5,090 bases of DNA from Clostridiales bacterium. Lineage in GTDB: Bacteria > Bacillota > Clostridia > Peptostreptococcales > Anaerovoracaceae. Of the stretch, positions 1 to 4,518 are shown piece by piece. The stretch is taken from the NCBI GenBank assembly GCA_009778945.1, contig WRFF01000130.1, positions 1 through 5,090 on the forward strand, given 5' to 3'. Position numbers and translations under genes: made by a program. The notes beneath the pieces were generated by a model that had not been told where the DNA came from, made no database searches, and saw only the letters and a list, made by a program, of their open reading frames with translations. Each line of letters opens with the position of its first letter. The first letter of the stretch is position 1.

Positions 1-319
1 CGCCGCCCGCAAGAACCGCCGCGATCTGCGCAATGCCCACCCGGGTCGCCCGGATATCTTCGGAATCCCCGGGATCGTCCACATTCGCGCCCGCCGCTTC
101 GCCGCCCGCGAGGGCCGCGCAAATCAACGCGCGATGGCCGAGGCTCTTGGACGGGGGGATCTTTACCGTTCCCGCAGGGAAACGGTCTATTATTTTCTCA
201 GAATCGCTTGTCTTCAAATCGCTCGTTGTTAAATCGTTTATCATAAGATTATTCATCATCGAATCACTCATCGCCGGATCGTCTATCGTTGAATCAGTCG
301 CCACAGAGTCACTCATCAT
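1..319 (-). CDS. aroA: 3-phosphoshikimate 1-carboxyvinyltransferase (EPSP synthase), N-terminal part, cut by window edge
   Basis: EPSP synthase transfers the enolpyruvyl group of PEP to shikimate-3-phosphate, the sixth step of the cytosolic chorismate pathway. About 106 codons are visible. After an odd N-terminal extension, the translation reaches VKIPPSKSLGHRALICAAL (about residues 52-70). This is the family's first signature; by family knowledge K58, S59 and R63 would match the PEP/S3P-binding Lys, Ser and Arg near residues 22-27 of E. coli AroA. A SEDIRAT segment follows at 86-92. The ATG at 319 (a second ATG is adjacent) lies four bases after the aroB stop, which suggests translational coupling; no strong Shine-Dalgarno is visible. 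The signature sits about 35 residues later than usual because of a pentapeptide-repeat segment. M17, M21/M22 or M26 could be the true start, but none has a better ribosome binding site. The catalytic C-terminal part lies outside the window. Identity is secure; the start is less so. Confidence 0.9.
   Translation of the reverse strand, partial: MMSDSVATDSTIDDPAMSDSMMNNLMINDLTTSDLKTSDSEKIIDRFPAGTVKIPPSKSLGHRALICAALAGGEAAGANVDDPGDSEDIRATRVGIAQIAAVLAGG
197..316 (-). repeat. 15-base imperfect tandem repeat encoding pentapeptides in the aroA N-terminus
   Basis: Read on the minus strand from 316 to 197, the sequence divides into eight successive 15-base units in the aroA frame. The consensus is roughly A-T/C-G/A-A-G/A-T/C-G-A-T-T followed by five looser bases. 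The encoded pentapeptides fit x-[STND]-[DN]-[SLP]-x, for example MSDSV, MSDSM, INDLT, TSDLK and TSDSE. The third codon of the unit is GAT or GAC in seven of the eight units. The segment is AT-richer than its surroundings. Because the unit is a multiple of three, gain or loss of copies would keep the aroA frame open. Confidence 0.75.
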
Positions 320-323
320 GGAC

Positions 324-1388
324 TTACTCGTCACATGCAAACTCCGAAAGCCGCGCTTCCAGTTCGTCAAATTCCATCGGGTGAACAAAAGCTTCTCCGA
401 TTCGCCGTAGCAGGATCACGTCGACCGAGTGCAGGACAGCCTTTTTATCCCCGCGAATAAAAGACAGCAGATCCGCCGCGGATTCCTCGAACAGCAGCCC
501 GTAGCGGGAAAGCGCCTGATCCATTCGCGCCGCTGTGCCGGGTTCCGTTACGCCGAGACGCTCGCCAAGCGCGCAGGCGATGCGCAGGCCGCACGCGACC
601 GCCTCTCCGTGCGTGTATTTTGAATAACCGTATTTCACCTCGATCGCGTGGCCGAAGGTATGTCCGAAATTCAGCAGCTTGCGCAGGCCACCCTCAAACT
701 CATCCGCCTCTACGACATCCCGCTTGATGCGTATGCAATCCGCGATGCGCGCCTCCGTCGCCGCATGAACGCCCTGAGGCGTTTCCGCAAGCGCGTTAAA
801 CAGGGGCGCTGACTTGATCGCGCCGGTTTTCAGCATTTCCGCCATACCGGAAGCGAATTCCCGTTCCGGAAGCGTCGCGAGAAAGGCGGGGTCAATCAGC
901 ACAAGCGAGGGCTGATGAAAAGCCCCGACCAGGTTCTTCCCCGCGGGGATGTCCACCGCTGTCTTGCCGCCGACCGACGAGTCGATCATCGCGAGGAGCG
1001 TCGTCGGGATCTGCACCACCGGCACGCCGCGCATCCAACACGCCGCCGCGAAACCCGCCAGGTCGCCGACCACGCCGCCGCCGAACGCGATCACAAGCCC
1101 GCCGCGCGAAAGATGTTCCTCCGCAAACCGGTCGAATACGCCGCCGAGCACAGCGAGATTCTTGCTCGCCTCCCCCGGCTCGATCAGAACAGGAGCCGCC
1201 TCCGGAAACTGTTCCCGAAAGCGGGCTCCGTACAGTTCCCATACGATCCGGTCACTGATGCAAACCACACGCTCGCCTGGCTTGGCAAACGGCCGCACCT
1301 GCCCCGGTATCCCGCCGTCCACGAAAAACCCTTCTTCCACGAGCACGTCATACGCGCGCTGCGATGTTTTTACGGTGATTTTTTCCAT
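324..1388 (-). CDS. aroB: 3-dehydroquinate synthase
   Basis: This cytosolic, NAD-dependent metalloenzyme converts DAHP to 3-dehydroquinate, the second step of the shikimate pathway. The 354-residue product has the usual family length and is intact. The N-terminal Rossmann-like region contains AFGGGVVGDLAG (101-112), the glycine-rich NAD-binding loop. It is followed by PTTLLAMIDSSVGGKTAVD (128-146) and the GKNLVGAFHQP stretch (150-160) with active-site lysines. The metal ligands expected from known structures are all present: E184 in GMAEMLKTGAI, H243 in LNFGHTFGHAIE and H260 in YTHGEAVACG. H247 is the probable catalytic histidine. The start at 1388 gives a standard N-terminus (MEKITVKT). No Shine-Dalgarno precedes it, and a TGnTAAAAT element ends only six bases upstream, so the transcript may be leaderless. 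aroA follows after four bases, so the two genes form a shikimate operon. Confidence 0.97.
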   Translation of the reverse strand: MEKITVKTSQRAYDVLVEEGFFVDGGIPGQVRPFAKPGERVVCISDRIVWELYGARFREQFPEAAPVLIEPGEASKNLAVLGGVFDRFAEEHLSRGGLVIAFGGGVVGDLAGFAAACWMRGVPVVQIPTTLLAMIDSSVGGKTAVDIPAGKNLVGAFHQPSLVLIDPAFLATLPEREFASGMAEMLKTGAIKSAPLFNALAETPQGVHAATEARIADCIRIKRDVVEADEFEGGLRKLLNFGHTFGHAIEVKYGYSKYTHGEAVACGLRIACALGERLGVTEPGTAARMDQALSRYGLLFEESAADLLSFIRGDKKAVLHSVDVILLRRIGEAFVHPMEFDELEARLSEFACDE

Positions 1389-1394
1389 GCGGAT

Positions 1395-1403
1395 ATTTTA
1401 CCA
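1395..1403 (-). promoter_or_regulatory. Candidate extended -10 promoter for aroB-aroA
   Basis: The minus strand reads TGGTAAAAT here, a TGnTATAAT-type extended -10 element with one mismatch in the hexamer. No convincing -35 hexamer is found 16-19 bases upstream, which extended -10 promoters tolerate. The hexamer ends six bases before the aroB ATG, so initiation at the usual distance would fall on or next to the start codon. This is inferred from sequence only; a promoter further upstream in the long gap cannot be excluded. Confidence 0.45.
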
Positions 1404-1520
1404 TAACCCGCAATCTACCCGCGCCACGTCCTCGCAAATAAAATCGAAAAAGCGCCGGGTAATCCACAAAACGCAGCAACACACTTTGAGCTTTGGCAAC
1501 TTTCACATTTGAACAGGCTC

Positions 1521-1556
1521 ATTTTGTCACAGAAATCATACGGCTTGTGACAAAAT
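1521..1556. repeat. Perfect 11-base inverted repeat (hairpin) with TTTTGTCACA arms
   Basis: ATTTTGTCACA (1521-1531) and TGTGACAAAAT (1546-1556) are perfect reverse complements around a 14-base loop. The arm core TTGTCAC/GTGACAA is the same as in the twin repeats at 1822 and 1895, but the loop differs. On either strand the hairpin could act as a weak transcription barrier; no long U-tract follows, so it is not called a terminator. It also abuts the end of the gene remnant, as the edge of a small insertion might. Confidence 0.65.
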
Positions 1557-1748
1557 CAGACCGTCCCCAATTTCGCCTGTAATTTCCTGGCCTACTTCGC
1601 CACCGGGTATTCGTTGTGCCCGCTCAATAGCAAGACCCGCATCCGGCCAGAAAAGATCGCATAGGCGATAAGCTTTTCTTTTTTGGGGTTTGGCGGATTT
1701 CCCAAGATTGATCCGCTTGTTCAGCTCAGGCATAGGAAGCCCGTAACC
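1556..1748 (-). pseudogene. Remnant of a DUF559/Vsr-like endonuclease domain protein
   Basis: The minus-strand translation over 1623-1748 gives GYGLPMPELNKRIN followed, after a basic linker, by YRLCDLFWPDAGLAIE. The pattern GLP.PELN..I, then a basic stretch, then YR..DLFWP...LAIE resembles the start of the DUF559/Vsr-type restriction-endonuclease-like fold, where the D and E are catalytic. After the final E the expected continuation shifts frame. The +1 frame reads GHNEYPVAK, an in-frame TAG at 1592-1594, then ARKLQAKLG. This recalls the conserved histidine-containing stretch followed by an ARK/R..L segment. There is no plausible N-terminal start or ribosome binding site, since the open frame begins inside a repeat. 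I read it as a frameshifted, truncated relic. The assignment rests on recalled family patterns and is tentative. Confidence 0.35.
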
Positions 1749-1821
1749 CGTTATGATGTTAATGACGAACAACTTTAAATTTCTGCAAAACGCAAGCATG
1801 AAAATGACATAAAACGCTAAA

Positions 1822-1862
1822 TTGTCACTATGGAGCATGAAATTCGGGATTTAGTGACAATT
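1822..1862. repeat. 41-base hairpin repeat, copy 1
   Basis: This copy matches 1895-1935 with a single mismatch over 41 bases. Its ends form an inverted repeat: AATTGTCACTA (1820-1830) pairs with TAGTGACAATT (1852-1862), an 11-base perfect stem around a 21-base loop. The shape, with short inverted termini, a conserved loop and two neighbouring copies, resembles REP-like or MITE-like palindromic elements. No transposase is nearby. Confidence 0.8.
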
Positions 1863-1894
1863 TGCCCGGTTCTGGTCGCGACAGTTATGGGATT

Positions 1895-1935
1895 TTGTCA
1901 CTATGGAGCATGAAATTCGGGGTTTAGTGACAATT
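1895..1935. repeat. 41-base hairpin repeat, copy 2
   Basis: This is the second copy of the element at 1822-1862, with one A-to-G difference near the 3' side of the loop. The arms are TTGTCACTA (1895-1903) and TAGTGACAA (1925-1933). The copies are direct repeats with a 73-base start-to-start distance. The 32-base spacer (1863-1894) contains the palindrome GTCGCGAC (1875-1882). The sequences after each copy share a weak GACAGTT...ATGGG similarity, so the true repeat unit may be longer and partly decayed. Confidence 0.8.
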
Positions 1936-2085
1936 CGCTTGATCCGGACAGTTTAAATGGGCACAAACGAAGGAAAAATGGCATTGTAACAATATTTTGT
2001 GAAAACTCAACTAAACGACAGAGCAACGTTATGTACCATAAATGCAAACACTGAACATTTTTTCGTACGTACAATTCAAGGCTCT

Positions 2086-2826
2086 CTACGCATTCTGCAT
2101 TTCCGGCAGGTGCTTCCAGTATCGCGCAGGCAGGAAGCGGCGCTGGCAGGCGGGATTGGTGCGCTCCTTGATGGCCATCGCGTCGAAATACCGCTTCCAT
2201 AACGTACGGAATGAATCCTCTTCCGCAGAAAACGCGAACTTCGTATCCGCGGGAAGCGGCGCGATCTTCCATTCCTTATTGTAGGCGAAGAGCGCTTTTC
2301 CGCGGCGCAGGTCGTGGATCAGGAACGGATCCCAGCGGAAGCGGTCCGCGAAATGCGGCGCAATGAACTCCAGTATGTCGTTATCTGGTTCTATAGACGC
2401 GTACAGCAGGTTGTTCCCGAGCGACGAGAAGCGAAGGATACCGCAAAACCGGTGCGCCTCCGCCCCAAGCCGCTGTTCCGCCTTTTGCACCGCGAGCACG
2501 ACCGGATCGCCGTGCAAAAGGCGCAGCCGCCCACCGATCCGAAAACCAAGACGGATATAGCGCAGCATCTTCATCTCCTTCTCCGGTTCGTTCGTACGCT
2601 GCACCCGGTACAGCCGCTCCGCATCCCACACAGAGATCTTGCGTTCGATCGCCTCCAAAACGCGTGCGGCCTTCTCCGCGTCCGTCTCCACCGTCTGGCC
2701 GTAGCGCAGCAGATCCAGTTGATAGTCCCCGTCCGCAGCGCAGATCCCCTCGGCCCGTTCCGAATAATAATCATGCCAGACGCAGGTCAGAAATCCTTCA
2801 AAGCTCTTGTCGTACAGATAGTTCAT
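2086..2826 (-). CDS. TIGR03915/DUF4130 family putative DNA repair protein, partner of the radical SAM protein
   Basis: This 246-residue protein starts MNYLYDKSFEGFL, which fits the family N-terminus. The frame stays open 18 codons further upstream, to an ATG at 2880. I chose 2826 because GGAG lies eight bases before it (2835-2838) and because the extra codons lie within the upstream gene. Later hallmarks are FCGILRF (126-132), a LLYASIEPDNDILEFIAPHF stretch followed by ADRF and FLIHD (about 139-169), and the C-terminal block TLWKRYFDAMAIKER...QRRFLPARYWKHLPE (about 207-243). This family occurs beside TIGR03916 radical SAM proteins, and related domains are fused to UdgX-type uracil-DNA glycosylases in other bacteria. 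That gives it its putative DNA-metabolism label; no reaction is established. No signal peptide or membrane segment is visible, so it is probably cytosolic. It overlaps the radical SAM gene by 29 bases, indicating a coupled operon. Family assignment is confident; function is unknown. Confidence 0.88.
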   Translation of the reverse strand: MNYLYDKSFEGFLTCVWHDYYSERAEGICAADGDYQLDLLRYGQTVETDAEKAARVLEAIERKISVWDAERLYRVQRTNEPEKEMKMLRYIRLGFRIGGRLRLLHGDPVVLAVQKAEQRLGAEAHRFCGILRFSSLGNNLLYASIEPDNDILEFIAPHFADRFRWDPFLIHDLRRGKALFAYNKEWKIAPLPADTKFAFSAEEDSFRTLWKRYFDAMAIKERTNPACQRRFLPARYWKHLPEMQNA

Positions 2827-4351
2827 TTCCCGCGCTCCAAACGGCCGGCTCTTTCCGCGTACCCAAAACAGCCGGTCCATTCAGCGTATCCCACAACGAA
2901 ATCTGCGGTGGGACGCCGCTGCCGAGCGAGTCGCGCAGCGTCCGCTCGTCCAGCAGAAGCTTTTCCCGGATCGCCACCGGTTCCCGTTCCTTTCCGCCGT
3001 AATACTTTCCGCGGCAGCTCAGGAAGAAGCGCGCGCGCTTCAGCACGACGCCCATCTTTTTCAGATCGTCATAGCCGACGGAGGCGATGCGCCGCTGTCG
3101 CAGGATGCGCAGCGCCGATACGGTTCCGACGCCCGGAATGCGAAGGAGCTCCTCCTCCGAGGCGCGGTTGACTTCGATCGGAAAGAGTTCCAAATGGCGC
3201 AGCGCCCAGCAGACCTTCGGGTCGAGGTCAACGTCCAGATCCGGCTGTTCGGGCGTGAGGATCTCATCCGCGGTGAAACCGTAGAAACGCAGGAGGAAAT
3301 CCGCCTGATACAGGCGGTGCTCGCGCTTCAGCGGCGGCGGCGTCAGCAGGGGCGGCAGTTCCGGCGCGGCGGCGAGCGGGATATAAGCGGAGAAATACAC
3401 GCGTTTCAGCGCGAACCGCCGATAGAGCGCTTCGGACAGTTTCACAATCTCAAGGTCGCTTTCGGGCGAAGCGCCGATGATCATCTGCGTCGTTTGCCCT
3501 GCCGGCGCAAAACGCTCGCGGTACCTTCCCCGCGGCGCTGTCTGAAGCCCCCGTCCGGAGTGCGCCGAACCCTGTACAGCCGAAGTTCCGCCCCGGGCAA
3601 ACCCGGCTCTCATCAGCTGATCGATCGCTTCTGGCGTCCCCGCGCGCCCCGCCAATTCGCGCAGATCGTCGTAGCAGCCGTCTCCGACGCCTGCGGAAGA
3701 GCCCGCCGGGCGAAGCCTCCCCCGGTTCCCCGCCGCTTTCAGCGTCTGCTGCTCCCGCTGCGCCTGCAATATCTGGCGCATCGGCGAAAAAATCCCTTTC
3801 GGTTTTTTCTGAGGCGCGAGCAGGCCGAGGCTTTCGGAGGAAGGCAGCTCCACATTCACGCTGAGCCTGTCGGACAAAAGGCCGAGCTGCGTCAACAGTT
3901 CCGCGGAGACGCCCGGGATGATCTTCGCGTGGATATACCCCGCGAACCCGTGCGCCTCGCGCAGCAGCCACAGACATTCGATCATACGCTCCGCCGTATT
4001 GTCCGGCGACCTCAGCACCGCCGAGCTGAGGAACAGCCCCTCGATATAATTGCGCCGGTAGAACCCCATTGTCAGCTCCGCGAGCTCCCGCGGCTCAAAC
4101 GTGCGCCGCGGCCCATCCGCCGAGCGGCGGTTGACGCAGTATTTGCAGTCATAGGCGCAGTCGTTCGACAGCAGCACTTTCAGCAGGCTCAGGCATCTCC
4201 CGTCCGCCGTCCACGTATGGCAGATCCCAGCACAGGCCGCGTTTCCGAGCCGCCCGATGTTCATGCGCGCCGCCCCGCTGCTCGAGCAGGAGACGTCATA
4301 TTTGGCGCCCTCTCCGAGCACCGTCAATTTTTCCAAAAGCTTCTCTTCCAT
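2798..4351 (-). CDS. TIGR03916-type radical SAM protein, putative DNA modification/repair, with helix-hairpin-helix
   Basis: A 517-residue radical SAM protein, predicted to be cytosolic. The N-terminus AKYDVSCSSSG (16-26) and GICHTWTADGRCLSLLKVLL (42-61) is characteristic of the family. It leads into NDCAYDCKYC (63-72), the CxxxCxxC motif (C65, C69, C72) that would hold the SAM-cleaving 4Fe-4S cluster. Next come RRNYIEGLFLSS (99-110), YIHAKIIPG (139-147) and PAGQTTQMIIGA (283-294). The C-terminal part has LFPIEVNRASEEELLRIPG (389-407) and VGTVSALRILRQRR, a helix-hairpin-helix of the kind that binds DNA backbone. LKRARFFLSCRGKYYGG (437-453) follows. Two features stand out: an expanded, Gly/Ala/Arg-rich stretch at about 197-281, and a tail with QISLW (483-487) that resembles a clamp-binding peptide. 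GGTG lies seven bases before the ATG, a modest ribosome binding site. It heads an operon with the DUF4130 gene. The substrate of the family is not known. Confidence 0.92.
   Translation of the reverse strand: MEEKLLEKLTVLGEGAKYDVSCSSSGAARMNIGRLGNAACAGICHTWTADGRCLSLLKVLLSNDCAYDCKYCVNRRSADGPRRTFEPRELAELTMGFYRRNYIEGLFLSSAVLRSPDNTAERMIECLWLLREAHGFAGYIHAKIIPGVSAELLTQLGLLSDRLSVNVELPSSESLGLLAPQKKPKGIFSPMRQILQAQREQQTLKAAGNRGRLRPAGSSAGVGDGCYDDLRELAGRAGTPEAIDQLMRAGFARGGTSAVQGSAHSGRGLQTAPRGRYRERFAPAGQTTQMIIGASPESDLEIVKLSEALYRRFALKRVYFSAYIPLAAAPELPPLLTPPPLKREHRLYQADFLLRFYGFTADEILTPEQPDLDVDLDPKVCWALRHLELFPIEVNRASEEELLRIPGVGTVSALRILRQRRIASVGYDDLKKMGVVLKRARFFLSCRGKYYGGKEREPVAIREKLLLDERTLRDSLGSGVPPQISLWDTLNGPAVLGTRKEPAVWSAGNELSVRQEL
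2835..2838 (-). promoter_or_regulatory. Shine-Dalgarno GGAG deciding the DUF4130 start
   Basis: GGAG on the minus strand, eight bases before the ATG at 2826, lies inside the 3' end of the radical SAM gene. The alternative upstream ATG at 2880 would add 18 residues that do not look like the family. This site supports the shorter start and a 29-base gene overlap. Confidence 0.6.
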
Positions 4352-4372
4352 AATGATGCACCATATGTTCGC

Positions 4373-4384
4373 GAATATTTGTTC
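4373..4384 (-). promoter_or_regulatory. Candidate LexA/DinR (SOS) box before the radical SAM-DUF4130 operon
   Basis: The minus strand reads GAACAAATATTC, which fits the Bacillota LexA core GAAC-N4-GTTC with one mismatch. The plus strand, CGAATATTTGTTC, also has the preferred leading C. It lies just downstream of the -10 hexamer and covers the predicted start of transcription, where a repressor would block initiation. A second GAAC half-site (4367-4370), in GAACATATGGTG, follows directly; the two are joined by the palindrome TTCGCGAA (4368-4375). It is called from consensus and position alone. Confidence 0.5.
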
Positions 4385-4386
4385 TC

Positions 4387-4415
4387 ATTCTATCACAAGG
4401 AAAATACATATACAA
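4387..4415 (-). promoter_or_regulatory. Sigma-70-type promoter of the radical SAM-DUF4130 operon
   Basis: On the minus strand, TTGTAT (4410-4415) is followed after exactly 17 bases by TAGAAT (4387-4392). The TGA directly before TAGAAT makes an extended -10 (TGnTAGAAT). The -10 hexamer matches consensus at five of six positions, the -35 at three. Initiation would fall near 4380, giving a leader of about 29 bases. It lies about 50 bases beyond the upstream gene's terminator, so the operon has its own promoter. Confidence 0.6.
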
Positions 4416-4464
4416 GGACTCAGTATGAGAAAATTCAAGGAACTGCATCTGGGAAAATTACATA

Positions 4465-4498
4465 CAAAAACCGCCCCGCCGAAAAACCGGGGAGCGGT
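4465..4498 (-). terminator. Intrinsic terminator of the DAPG-hydrolase-like gene
   Basis: On the minus strand ACCG-CT-CCCCG (4498-4488) pairs with CGGGG-CGGT (4478-4470). This gives a nine-pair GC-rich stem with a two-base bulge and a nine-base loop, followed by a run of five T (4470-4466) and GTAT. It begins about 20 bases after the stop codon at 4519. The form and placement are those of a standard Rho-independent terminator and separate this gene from the repair operon. Confidence 0.85.
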
Positions 4499-4518
4499 AC
4501 GTTACGAATATCTTTTGG

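Larger units (their letters stand above)
1389..2085. other. Long intergenic region with hairpin repeats and a gene remnant
   Basis: About 700 bases lie between the DUF4130 gene and aroB with no intact gene. The region holds a candidate aroB promoter next to the start codon, one hairpin with 11-base arms (1521-1556), a decayed endonuclease-like reading frame (1556-1748) and two near-identical 41-base hairpin repeats (1822-1862, 1895-1935). The stretch 1936-2085 is AT-rich; I see no gene or typical U-tailed terminator in it. Composition and debris suggest an old insertion site rather than a conserved regulatory leader. Confidence 0.6.

Noticed and set aside
33..410. Plus-strand frame with a repetitive Ser/Ile-rich peptide
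   Set aside because: It is the antisense image of the 15-base repeats in aroA. The minus strand carries the EPSP synthase signature.
915..1512. Two overlapping plus-strand frames opposite aroB
   Set aside because: Shadows of aroB, whose active-site motifs are all intact. The plus-strand peptides are low-complexity Arg/Pro/Ser-rich.
1521..1935. Reading the spaced hairpins as a CRISPR array
   Set aside because: Only two near-identical units and one loosely related hairpin are present. Spacing is irregular, the units are themselves hairpins with long loops, and no cas gene is nearby.
2060..2085. Possible terminator after the DUF4130 gene at TTGTACGTACGAA followed by A/T-rich sequence
   Set aside because: The GTACGTAC palindrome has no loop and cannot form a normal hairpin, and no T-run follows on the transcribed strand. 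No intrinsic terminator is evident for this operon.
1901..2272. Minus-strand frame of 123 codons running from inside the DUF4130 gene into the repeats
   Set aside because: It overlaps the supported DUF4130 frame for most of its length and ends inside a hairpin repeat, with no family resemblance.
2314..3171. Plus-strand open frame of 285 codons opposite the DUF4130 gene
   Set aside because: Antisense shadow caused by high GC at third positions. The minus strand holds a recognised family member and an operon overlap.
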